From contig NZ_JAPNLM010000014.1 in assembly GCF_026627255.1 (NCBI RefSeq), positions 140,206 through 204,205 on the forward strand: 64,000 nt of DNA, in the 5' to 3' direction. This document shows, piece after piece, positions 56,672-63,942 of the stretch (position 1 is its first letter; every line of letters starts with the position of its first letter). Source of the DNA: Streptomyces antarcticus (GTDB taxonomy: Bacteria; Actinomycetota; Actinomycetes; Streptomycetales; Streptomycetaceae). Under the pieces are notes generated by a model that did no database searches, was not told the origin of the DNA, and saw only the letters and a list, made by a program, of their open reading frames with translations. The position numbers were made by a program, and so were the translations under genes.

Positions 56672-57637
56672 ATGAGCAATCTCGATCGCCAGCCCGCTCT
56701 CTCCACCTGCGGCGGCCGCGGCTTCGTAGTGGCTGAACCGGTCCGCGAGCTCCTCAGCCCGCGCACGGTCAAGCTAGGAGAGTCCACGGAGGTCCGCCGC
56801 CTCCTGCCGAACCTGGGCCGCCGCATGGTGGGCGCCTGGTGCTTCGTGGACCACTACGGCCCGGACGACATCGCCGAGGAGCCCGGCATGCAGGTCGCGC
56901 CCCACCCGCACTCCGGGCTGCAGACCGTGAGCTGGCTCCACGAGGGCGAGGTGCTGCACCGCGACAGCGTCGGCAGCCTCGAGACGATCCGCCCCCGCGA
57001 ACTGGGCCTCATGACCTCCGGCCGCGGCATCAGCCACTCCGAGGAGAGCCCGCGGCCGCACCCCCGGCTCCTGCACGGCGCACAACTGTGGGTGGCCCTC
57101 CCGGACGCCCACCGCGGCGTGGCCCCGCACTTCCAGCACCACGCCGACCTCCCGCAGGTCACGGCCCCGGGCCTGACGGCGACCGTCATCCTCGGCACCC
57201 TGGACACGGCGACCTCGCCAGGCGCGGCGTACAGCCCGATCGTCGGCGCCGACCTCGCCCTGGCGGCCGGCACCGAGACCAGGCTCCCGCTCGACCCGGA
57301 CTTCGAGTACGCAGTCCTGTCGATGTCGGGCGAGGCCCACGTGGACGGCGTCCCGGTCCTCCCGGGCTCGATGCTCTACCTGGGCTGCGGCCGCATGGAC
57401 CTCCCCCTGCGGGCGGTGTCGGACGCGGGCCTGATGCTCCTGGGCGGCGAACCGTTCGAAGAGGAGATCGTCATGTTCTGGAACTGGATCGGACGCTCCC
57501 AAGAGGATATCGCACAGGCCCGCGAGGACTGGATGAAGGGCACCCGCTTCGGCGAGGTCAAGGGCTACGACGGCCTTCCGATTCCGGCTCCGGAACTCCC
57601 CCCAACCCGCCTGAAGCCTAGAGGAAGGGTGCGCTGA
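56672..57637 (+). CDS. Pirin-family protein
   Basis: A 321-residue bicupin. Metal ligands appear in APHPHSGLQTVSWLHEGEV and SGRGISHSEES (His, His, His, Glu), and the C-terminal cupin has MFWNWIGRSQEDIAQAREDW. Pirins act as quercetin dioxygenase-like enzymes or regulatory partners; the role in Streptomyces is unclear. Start ATG lies right after a -10 sequence. Confidence 0.92.
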   Translation: MSNLDRQPALSTCGGRGFVVAEPVRELLSPRTVKLGESTEVRRLLPNLGRRMVGAWCFVDHYGPDDIAEEPGMQVAPHPHSGLQTVSWLHEGEVLHRDSVGSLETIRPRELGLMTSGRGISHSEESPRPHPRLLHGAQLWVALPDAHRGVAPHFQHHADLPQVTAPGLTATVILGTLDTATSPGAAYSPIVGADLALAAGTETRLPLDPDFEYAVLSMSGEAHVDGVPVLPGSMLYLGCGRMDLPLRAVSDAGLMLLGGEPFEEEIVMFWNWIGRSQEDIAQAREDWMKGTRFGEVKGYDGLPIPAPELPPTRLKPRGRVR

Positions 57638-58287
57638 ACTGCGCGTATGTCCTGAAGGCGGGCCCGGTGTTGTGGCCGCGCCGCCGCTCCGCTTCTGGAG
57701 GTCCGTCGGACGTCGACGAGGCCTCTGGAAGCGCTTCCCGATCTTGAGGTCGAGTCTCATGTGAAGCAGGCTGTGGTCAGGTCTAGTCAGACGAATGCTG
57801 ACCCTTTGCTGACTCTACTGACGAGTAGTTAGATGCCTGGAGGGAAGTGTGTACGCACCTCCTGGCAGAGGAACGTCATGCCGAGGGGTCTGGTCCCTGG
57901 ACTCTTCGGCTGCCGAGGACAGCTCCAGGTGAGCTCACCTCCGAGGCCGCAGCCTGCTGTCGGTCTGTCGCGGAAGCCGGTGCGCGATGTTGTGAACAGT
58001 CAACAAAGCGCGGTGTTGAAGCTGCCGCCATCCGGCAGGCTCGCCAGATCCACGAGCGGGCGCAGCACCTGGTTCAGGTGTTCGACCCAGAGGTCGGAAG
58101 ACGGGTCCTCCTGAAGTCGGCCTCCGAGGGGGCGAGGGTGGCGTTGAGCATCCGAAGAAGGGGTCCCAGCGCGTGGGGTAGTGCATCCCGCGGGCGAGGC
58201 CGGCCTCGGACTCCGTCGCGAGCCGACGCTCCAATGAGGCGGTGACGCGATCTAATCAGGTGCCCGTCCGGTGCGGCCCGTAGAACC
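57638..58287. other. Gene-poor scarred region
   Basis: About 650 bases without a supported gene. Small open frames on both strands have no family resemblance. On the minus strand a short stretch ending near 58014 reads SSDLWVEHLNQVLRPLVDLA and may be the C-terminal relic of an unidentified protein. The stretch 57770-57835 is less GC-rich than its surroundings and has CTACT-GACG-AGTAG and repeated GCTGAC motifs. Confidence 0.5.
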
Positions 58288-58498
58288 TCACGGCCCCACG
58301 GGGCTGGCGTAGCTGATGAGATCGAAGGCGGCGGTCGCAGCGTCCAGCAGCCTGGCGAACACCATTCCGACACTGGGCGGAAGCCGCCCGAAGAGTCGCA
58401 CCAGCCACAGCAGCCGCAGGGTGATCACGTAGCCGACGAGCATGTGCCATAGCAGCTGCTTGTTGGTCCATCGGATGCGCGTTCGCCATGGGCTGCTA
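58288..58498 (-). pseudogene. Fragment of a DinB-superfamily-like protein
   Basis: The frame reads RWTNKQLLWHMLVGYVITLR, LLWLVRLFGRLPPSVGMVFA and RLLDAATAAFDLISYASPVG, which resembles the middle helices of DinB/maleylpyruvate-isomerase-like proteins (TNxQLLWHMLFGYxxxR). Neither terminus is present. Identity is tentative. Confidence 0.4.
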
Positions 58499-58524
58499 CT
58501 GGGTCTCCGACCTCCGTGGCAGCG

Positions 58525-59163
58525 CTACGACGACTTTCCGCCGCCGCAGGGGGCGCCCGGCTCGGGTGTCTGCGGGCCTTGGACGTAGCGGCCGAGGAAC
58601 TCCGCCACACGGGAGTCGGAGGCGTCGTTCACGCTCAGCTGGTGGCCCCAGGCAGTGAGTGTGATGGGTGCGGGCTGGCCCGGGTAGGGGCTCATGAGGG
58701 TGTAGGGAGTCTTCGAGACACGATCGCCCAGCGCCTTGATGTCAGCGGCACTCGCCTTGTTCGTGTACGTGACCCACACGGCTCCGTGCTCCAGCGAGTG
58801 CACCGCGTTCTCGTCGGCCACCGGTTTGTCGTACACGTCGCCGTCGCAGTTCTGCCAGACCGGATCGTGGTCCCCGCCGACGGGCGGGGTCATCGGATAG
58901 GACACGTCCGTGGTGACGTGGTTCCGGCTCAGATCCGGCCAGGTCTTTTCGCCGACGAGGGCTGTTGCCTGCTTCTGCTCCCCGTTGTCGGAGGCCGTGA
59001 CGAGGTAGCCGACGCCCACGCCGGCAGCGGCGACGATCACCGTCGAGGCGGCGGCGATGGTGATCTTCTTACGGCGTTCGCGGGACCGGTCGGCACGCCG
59101 CATCTCCTCTATCCGTGCGCGACGCGACCCGGATCCGTCCTTCGGGCTGCGGGAAGAACTCAT
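58525..59163 (-). CDS. DUF3105 membrane-anchored protein
   Basis: A 212-residue protein. A basic N-terminus (RRADRSRERRKK) is followed by one transmembrane helix (ITIAAASTVIVAAAGVGVGY) and an extracytoplasmic DUF3105 domain with HVTTDVSYPMTPPVGGDHDP, VWQNCDGDVYD and ENAVHSLEHGAVWVTY. Conserved His/Cys residues suggest metal binding, and such genes are often near copper-handling genes in actinobacteria. GGGAGGTG precedes the ATG. First gene of the metal island. Confidence 0.85.
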   Translation of the reverse strand: MSSSRSPKDGSGSRRARIEEMRRADRSRERRKKITIAAASTVIVAAAGVGVGYLVTASDNGEQKQATALVGEKTWPDLSRNHVTTDVSYPMTPPVGGDHDPVWQNCDGDVYDKPVADENAVHSLEHGAVWVTYTNKASAADIKALGDRVSKTPYTLMSPYPGQPAPITLTAWGHQLSVNDASDSRVAEFLGRYVQGPQTPEPGAPCGGGKSS

Positions 59164-59282
59164 GTGCTGCGCACCTCCCTGGGTGCGGTGCACGCGGCCG
59201 CCGGGAGCAAGCCGTCGGCGGCCCTTGCTGTCTCTCCATCGTAGGGACGGCGGCCGCAGGGCCGCGACCGCTGCGGGGTGGC

Positions 59283-59450
59283 TCAGCCGACGGTGAGCGT
59301 TCCCTTCATGGGCGCGTGGATCGAGCAGATGGAGGGGTAGCTGCCGGGTTTGTCGGGGGCGGTGAAGGTGGCCGTCTGGCTGGCGGAGATCTCCTGCGGC
59401 TCCGGCGGCGATGCCTGCTGCTCCACAGAGAAGGCCGGCACCGTCAAGTG
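59283..59450 (-). pseudogene. Cupredoxin C-terminal fragment
   Basis: LTVPAFSVEQQASPPEPQEI leads to SQTATFTAPDKPGSYPSICS, IHAPM and KGTLTVG, the C-x-x-H-x4-M-type copper loop of plastocyanin-like proteins. The N-terminal strands with the first His ligand and the signal peptide are missing. Sequence upstream is now promoter DNA for the gene at 59542. Confidence 0.65.
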
Positions 59451-59528
59451 AATGAGTGGGTGGGGGCCGCAGGCCGCTGGACGGTCTGACCCGGCTCCTG
59501 GAGCGAGGCCGGTGGGCGGGCGCCCGGG

Positions 59529-59534
59529 TAGCAT
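59529..59534 (+). promoter_or_regulatory. -10 element before the DUF6153-like gene
   Basis: TAGCAT ends seven bases before ATG 59542 with no Shine-Dalgarno sequence, consistent with a leaderless transcript. No convincing -35 was found. Confidence 0.35.
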
Positions 59535-59541
59535 CGCGGTC

Positions 59542-59940
59542 ATGCTCGTCCGCCCTGACCGGCGCCCCCGGCCGGCCGTCGCCGCCTTCCTGGCCGGTGT
59601 GCTGCTGGCCTGCGCCTATCTGATGTGGGGACCCGGGCACACCAGCGCGATGGCCATGTCCGGCCCGATGCCGACGATGGCCGTCGGCAAGGGCATGGCG
59701 GCGGAAGCCGGAAAGCACCCGGCCGTCTCCGACGCCGGACACGACGGCTGTCCGGCGACGAGCTTGGACTGTCCGCTCGCCACGGCGTATACGCCTCTCC
59801 CGCTCACGGCACCGCCCGGCCCCGCCGCCCTCGCGCAGCCGCCAGTGGCGGCCGCGGAATTCGTGCGGGGCACCGAGGATGGGTGCCCAAGGCCTCGGGC
59901 GCCCGATCCTGTCGCTCTCCTCTGCGTCAGCCGGACCTGA
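59542..59940 (+). CDS. DUF6153-like exported or membrane-anchored Met/His-rich protein
   Basis: A 132-residue protein with an N-terminal hydrophobic helix (AVAAFLAGVLLACAYLMWG) followed by a Met/His-rich stretch (GHTSAMAMSGPMPTMAVGKG) and HDGCPATSLDCPL, resembling DUF6153-type proteins found beside copper genes in Streptomyces. Met/His content suggests copper chelation outside the membrane. It precedes the DsbD/TauE-like gene by about 90 bases. An upstream GTG frame start at 59452 is less likely. Confidence 0.65.
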   Translation: MLVRPDRRPRPAVAAFLAGVLLACAYLMWGPGHTSAMAMSGPMPTMAVGKGMAAEAGKHPAVSDAGHDGCPATSLDCPLATAYTPLPLTAPPGPAALAQPPVAAAEFVRGTEDGCPRPRAPDPVALLCVSRT

Positions 59941-60032
59941 TGACACCCCGCACCCCGGCCGGCCCTGTGCCGGCCGGCGGGTGCTTCGCCGTGTCCTGAT
60001 CCGGTCTTCCCCGTTGGGAGAGTTCCTCCTCC

Positions 60033-61100
60033 ATGTCCACCACGTTGTTCGTCACCGGTCTGACCACCGGTCTCTTCGCGGGCGGCGCCTCCTGCGCGGC
60101 CGTCCAGGGCGGGCTGCTCGCCGGCGCGGTCGGCCGCCGGGCCACCGCCTGGACGCCCGAAGCATGGGAGCGCAGCGGCCTGTTCGCGCCCGTGGGAGCG
60201 TTCCTCGGTGCCAAGCTCGCCTCCCACACCCTGCTCGGCGCGGCCCTGGGGCTGGCCGGCGCCGCCGTGCAGCCCGGTCCACGCACCCGAGCCGTCCTGC
60301 TCGTGGCGAGTGCGCTGCTGATGGTGCTGTTCGCCCTCGACATGCTCGGCGTCCGCGCCGTGCGCCGCTTCGTGCCGCGCCCGCCCGAATCGTGGGGGCG
60401 GCGGGTACGCCGGTCGGCGAAGTCGACGACCGTCACCACCCCGGCCGTCCTCGGCTTCCTCACCGTCCTCATCCCCTGCGGAGTCACCCTCAGCGTCGAG
60501 CTCATCGCCGTCACCTCAGCCTCTCCCCTCGCAGGGGCCGCCGTCATGGCCGGCTTCGTCCTGGGCACCGGGCCCCTCTTCGCGATCCTCGGGTTCTTCC
60601 TGCGCTCCGCCGCGAAGCTCTGGCAAGGCCGGCTCACCGCCGTCACCGCCGTGATCGTCCTGGCCGTCGCCGTCTGGACGCTCACCTCCGGGCTGCGGCT
60701 GGGCGGCTGGTGGCCCGCACCCGCACCCGCGCCCGCGGCCGCCGCGGCGCCGGTGGAGACGGTGACCACCGCGGGCGGGACGCAGACCATCACGGTCCAG
60801 GCCCGCACCAACTCCTACACGCCCACCGCCATCACCGCCGCAGCCGGCATCCCGACCAAGCTCGTCGTCGCCACCCGCGGCACGAACGGCTGCGTCCGCT
60901 CCTTCGTGGTCCCCGACCGCGGCGTGCAGGAGATCCTCCCCGTCACCGGCGAGACCGTCATCGACCTCGGGACCCCGCAACCCGGAACGCTCGCCTTCAC
61001 CTGCGGCATGGGCATGTACGGCGGCGAGATCCGCTTCCAACAGCCCGCCGCCCCTACATACGGCCCCCGGCCCGCCGCATCCCAGGAGGCGAGCCGATGA
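60033..61100 (+). CDS. DsbD/TauE-like membrane protein fused to a cupredoxin domain
   Basis: A 355-residue protein. The N-terminal half has about six transmembrane helices of the SafE/UreH/DsbD type (VTGLTTGLFAGGASCAAVQG, LGFLTVLIPCGVTLSVELIA). After a Pro/Ala linker (PAPAPAPAAAAAP) a cupredoxin domain follows with NGCVRSFVVPDRG and FTCGMGMYGGEI, whose Cys and Met residues suit a copper site. Both halves point to copper transport or metallochaperone use at the membrane. It overlaps the next small frame by four bases. Confidence 0.85.
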   Translation: MSTTLFVTGLTTGLFAGGASCAAVQGGLLAGAVGRRATAWTPEAWERSGLFAPVGAFLGAKLASHTLLGAALGLAGAAVQPGPRTRAVLLVASALLMVLFALDMLGVRAVRRFVPRPPESWGRRVRRSAKSTTVTTPAVLGFLTVLIPCGVTLSVELIAVTSASPLAGAAVMAGFVLGTGPLFAILGFFLRSAAKLWQGRLTAVTAVIVLAVAVWTLTSGLRLGGWWPAPAPAPAAAAAPVETVTTAGGTQTITVQARTNSYTPTAITAAAGIPTKLVVATRGTNGCVRSFVVPDRGVQEILPVTGETVIDLGTPQPGTLAFTCGMGMYGGEIRFQQPAAPTYGPRPAASQEASR

Positions 61101-61201
61101 CCCGCCTCGTCGCGTTCGCCGCCGCCGGAGACACCGCCACCCCACCCCAGCTGCCTGACCACTGTGCTCCGTTCGGGTGTCATGCCGTGCCCGGTGCTTG
61201 A
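61097..61201 (+). pseudogene. 34-codon remnant coupled to the preceding gene
   Basis: ATGACC overlaps the previous stop and encodes MTRLVAFAAAGDTATPPQLP followed by DHCAPFGCHAVPGA. This may be the N-terminus of a lost gene of the cluster cut by recombination, since it ends where the CDPS promoter begins. No family assigned; it could also be a genuine small Cys-containing peptide. Confidence 0.35.
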
Positions 61202-61229
61202 ACTTCCCCTTGGGGGGAGGGTTTAGCGT
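61198..61229 (+). promoter_or_regulatory. MerR-type promoter of the cyclodipeptide synthase gene
   Basis: TTGAAC (61198-61203) and TAGCGT (61224-61229) are 20 bases apart, the long spacing used by MerR-activated promoters. The dyad CTTCCCCTTGGGGGGAGG (61203-61220) fills the spacer. The left half (CTTGAAnTTCC) is shared with the copZ promoter at 62359. The ATG follows six bases after the -10, so the mRNA is probably leaderless. Confidence 0.7.
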
Positions 61230-61235
61230 CCGGTC

Positions 61236-61907
61236 ATGATGACGGCCACGCCTCTGAGTGAGCGATGTGCGGCGGTTCTGGAGCGCGCCGAGCACGCGTG
61301 CTTCGGGATCAGCCCGTTCAACGGCTACTTCTCCCCGCCCCGCCTCAGGGAGTTGGTGGAGTGGGGGCTGAACCGGTTCGAGCGGGTGGACTTCTTCGTG
61401 CCGGACGCGCCCAGCGCCTTCACTCTGGAGGCGCTGGGGTACGCGCCGGAGAAGGCCGCGTGGAAGGCACGGCGGCAGGGGCAGTACACGCGCAACAAGA
61501 TCGTCACGGCGCTCGGGTCGCTGGGCGTGGACGGCGGGGCGGGGCGGGTGCTGGGGTGGGCGGAGCTGGCGGGCAACCAGGCGTTCAGGGACCTGCACGA
61601 AGGACTGCTGCGGCGGTATGCCGAGGATGCCGGCCTCCGGGCCGTGTGCCGGGAGGCCGCGGCCTGGGTCCTGGGCGGGAAGCTGCCGGGCGGATCGGTT
61701 CCGGACGAGGGCCAGGTCGAGCGGGCGGTGCGGTACTTCCTGGCGGAGCTGCCGCTGTTCCTTGACACCCCGTCCATCGTCGGTGCCGGGACCTCGGTGT
61801 TCTGCTACCACCGGCCGCCCGAGGTACTGCGCCGCCTGTACGCGGGCGAGCTCGGATGGCGGCCCGCTGTCGGTCAGGGGTTCGCGGTCGTCGTGCCGGC
61901 CGGGTAG
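61236..61907 (+). CDS. tRNA-dependent cyclodipeptide synthase (CDPS, NYH type)
   Basis: A 223-residue CDPS, which uses two aminoacyl-tRNAs to make a diketopiperazine. CFGISPFNGYFS places the nucleophilic Ser at 26; RYFLAELPLFLDTP has Tyr167 and Glu171; CYHRPP has Tyr191 and His192, with Asn29. These equal AlbC Ser37, Tyr178, Glu182, Tyr202, His203 and Asn40 with a constant offset of 11, so it is an intact NYH-type enzyme. Other AlbC-like blocks are VDFFVPDAPSAFTLEALGY and KARRQGQYTRNKI. No oxidase or other tailoring gene is adjacent. It lies between copper-handling genes under a MerR-type promoter. Product not predictable here. Confidence 0.9.
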   Translation: MMTATPLSERCAAVLERAEHACFGISPFNGYFSPPRLRELVEWGLNRFERVDFFVPDAPSAFTLEALGYAPEKAAWKARRQGQYTRNKIVTALGSLGVDGGAGRVLGWAELAGNQAFRDLHEGLLRRYAEDAGLRAVCREAAAWVLGGKLPGGSVPDEGQVERAVRYFLAELPLFLDTPSIVGAGTSVFCYHRPPEVLRRLYAGELGWRPAVGQGFAVVVPAG

Positions 61908-61923
61908 CGTCCAGGCCGCTTGG

Positions 61924-62346
61924 TCAGCCGGCGACCGCGGTCTCGGCGGGCTCGGTCTCCAGGATCCAGCACACGGTCGCGTTGTCGTGGTCGGTCGGGC
62001 GGCCCTTGTCGGCGTGGTCGAGCAGGGCCGCCAGGTGGGTCTCCAGGGTCACGAGCTCGGCGATCTGGGCGCGTACGTGGTCCAGGCGCTCGCTCAGTAC
62101 GCGTCCGACGTGGCCGCAGGGGCTCTCGCCGCGGTCGTGCACAGTCAGGATCTGCCGGACTTCCTGCAAGGTCATGCCCGCGGCCTGGCAGCGGCGGACG
62201 AAGCGCAGCCGGTCGGCGGTCTCCGGGCCGTAGACGCGGTGGCCGCTGTGGGTGCGCGCCGGCGGCGGAAGCAGGCCGGAGTCCTCGTAGAAGCGGATCG
62301 TCTTGGTGCTCGTCCCTGTGAGCTCGGCCACTTCGCCGATCTTCAT
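61924..62346 (-). CDS. MerR-family metal-responsive regulator
   Basis: A 140-residue regulator with the MerR winged helix (MKIGEVAELTGTSTKTIRFY, SGLLPPPARTHSGHRVYGP), a dimerisation helix, and metal-loop residues Cys77 and His79 in ESPCGHV and Cys126 in TVCWILE. Position 77 is Cys, as in divalent-metal or mercury sensors, and not Ser as in Cu(I)-specific CueR, so metal identity is not settled by sequence. It is divergent from copZ and convergent with the CDPS gene 16 bases away. Both nearby MerR-type promoters are likely targets. Confidence 0.88.
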   Translation of the reverse strand: MKIGEVAELTGTSTKTIRFYEDSGLLPPPARTHSGHRVYGPETADRLRFVRRCQAAGMTLQEVRQILTVHDRGESPCGHVGRVLSERLDHVRAQIAELVTLETHLAALLDHADKGRPTDHDNATVCWILETEPAETAVAG

Positions 62347-62358
62347 GGCACTCTCCCC

Positions 62359-62389
62359 TTGAAGTTCCAGTGCGCTGGAAGTGTAACGC
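62359..62389 (+). promoter_or_regulatory. MerR-type promoter of copZ
   Basis: TTGAAG (62359-62364) and TAACGC (62384-62389) are 19 bases apart. The palindrome TTCCAGTGCGCTGGAA (62365-62380) fills the spacer, a textbook MerR-family operator-promoter between the divergent merR and copZ genes. Confidence 0.8.
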
Positions 62390-62464
62390 TACGGGCGTCC
62401 AGGGAGCCCCTGCGACCGGCGGCCGCCGAGCGGGCGGTCGCTCGCACGGATCGAGGAGCGTTGC

Positions 62465-62674
62465 ATGAGCGAGTCCACCTACACCGTCACCGGCATGACC
62501 TGCGGCCACTGCGCCGATTCCGTCACCGAGGAGATCACCGAGATCGCCGGGGTCCGGAAGGTCGACGTCGATGTGGAGTCCGGCCGCGTCACGGTGGCCA
62601 GCGACAGCCCGCTGTCGACCGAGGACGTGCGGGCGGCCCTGACCGAGGCCGGCTACCAGCTCGTTGGCGCCTGA
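62465..62674 (+). CDS. copZ: CopZ-like metallochaperone (HMA domain)
   Basis: A 69-residue HMA-domain protein, VTGMTCGHCADSVTEEI with the CxxC metal site and a typical end (VRAALTEAGYQLVGA). It would carry Cu(I) to the adjacent P-type ATPase. GAGGAGCG lies before ATG 62465. It is nine bases from the GTG of copA, so the two form an operon from the MerR-type promoter. Confidence 0.93.
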   Translation: MSESTYTVTGMTCGHCADSVTEEITEIAGVRKVDVDVESGRVTVASDSPLSTEDVRAALTEAGYQLVGA

Positions 62675-62682
62675 AGCTCGCT

Positions 62683-63918
62683 GTGACCACCACGACCACC
62701 TCGCTGCCGGCCGGCGAGCCGCCCGCCGAGGGTGCTCCGGCGCAGAGCGTCGACCTGTCCATCACCGGCATGACCTGTGCCTCGTGTGCCCACCGGATCG
62801 AGCGGAAGCTGAACAAGCTTCCCGGGGTCAGCGCCACGGTGAACTTCGCCACCGCCAGTGCGCGCGTCGGCTTCCCCGAGGACCTGACACCGCAGGACCT
62901 GATCGCCACGGTGAAGGCCACCGGCTACGGTGCCAGCCTGCCGGCCCCGCCCCCGTCCGCCGAGGCGGGTGGCCCGGCCGCTGCCGGTGACGGGCCGGGC
63001 AGCGAGGAGGAGCGTCGTGTGCGGGCGCTGCGGGACAGGCTGCTGGTCTCCGTGGCGCTGACCGTGCCAGTGGTGCTGCTGTCCATGATCCCGCCGCTGC
63101 AGTTCCGGTTCTGGCAGTGGCTGGCCTTCGCGCTCGCCTCGCCAGTAGCCCTGTGGGGGGCCTGGCCGTTCCACCGCGCCGCCGCGCTGAACCTGCGCCA
63201 CCGCGCCGCGACCATGGACACCCTGGTCTCGCTCGGGGTGCTGGCCGCGTGGCTCTGGAGCCTTTACGCGCTGTTCCTCGGCGGTGCGGGCGAGCCCGGC
63301 ATGCGGATGGCTTTCTCTCTGATGCCGAGCTCGGGGGCGCACGGCGGGCAGGCGGAGATCTATCTGGAGGTCGCGGCGGCACTCACCGCGTTCATCCTGG
63401 CCGGCCGCTACTTCGAAGCCCGCGCCCGCAGGCGGGCCGGGGAGGCGATCCGGGCCCTGATGGACCTGGGCGCCAAGGACGTCACCGTGCTGCGCGACGG
63501 ACGCGAGACGCGGGTCCCGATCGAGCAGCTGGCGGTCGGCGACGAGTTCGTGGTCCGGCCCGGAGAGAAGATCGCCAGCGACGGTGTCGTGGTCGAGGGC
63601 TCATCGGCGGTGGACGAGTCGCTGCTGACCGGTGAGTCGCTGCCGGTGGAGGTCAGCCCGGGTGACGCGGTCACCGGGGCGACGGTCAATGCCGGCGGGC
63701 GGCTCGTCGTACGCGCCACCCGCATCGGCTCGGAGACCAAGCTCGCGCAGATCGCGCGCCTGGTGGAGGAGGCCCAGACCGGCAAGGCGGAGGTCCAGCG
63801 GCTCGTCGACTCCCTCTCGGCGATATTCGTCCCCGTCGTCATCCTGCTCGCGGTCGAGACGATGTTCGCCTGGCTAGGAGCGTGGGTCAGTAACGGGCAG
63901 CCCACGTTCGGTTCGTGA
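62683..63918 (+). pseudogene. copA: Cu(I)-type P1B ATPase, C-terminally truncated
   Basis: 411 residues of a normal 740-760. Present: N-terminal HMA domain (SITGMTCASCAHRIERKL), first transmembrane helices (LLVSVALTVPVVLLSMIPPL, HRAATMDTLVSLGVLAAWLW, IYLEVAAALTAFILAGRYFE), and the actuator domain with TGES (ESLLTGESLPVE). It breaks off in the next helix (FVPVVILLAVETMFAWLGAW) and ends VSNGQPTFGS. The CPC metal-path motif, DKTGT phosphorylation site and nucleotide domain are absent. The break point is followed by an inverted repeat and a new start, so insertion or recombination is likely. It cannot pump metal alone. Confidence 0.85.
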
Positions 63919-63936
63919 TCATTCATGCGGAATGAT
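63918..63936. repeat. Inverted repeat beyond the copA break
   Basis: ATCATTC-ATGCG-GAATGAT has perfect 7-base arms and is AT-rich relative to its context. It begins at the copA stop and lies just before a new start codon. It could be an operator or part of an inserted element's terminus. Confidence 0.5.
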
Positions 63937-63942
63937 GTCGGT

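Noticed and set aside
57833..58245. Overlapping rightward frames at 57833-58114 and 57847-58245
   Set aside because: Poor codon character, no homology and mutually exclusive frames. The area looks like eroded DNA.
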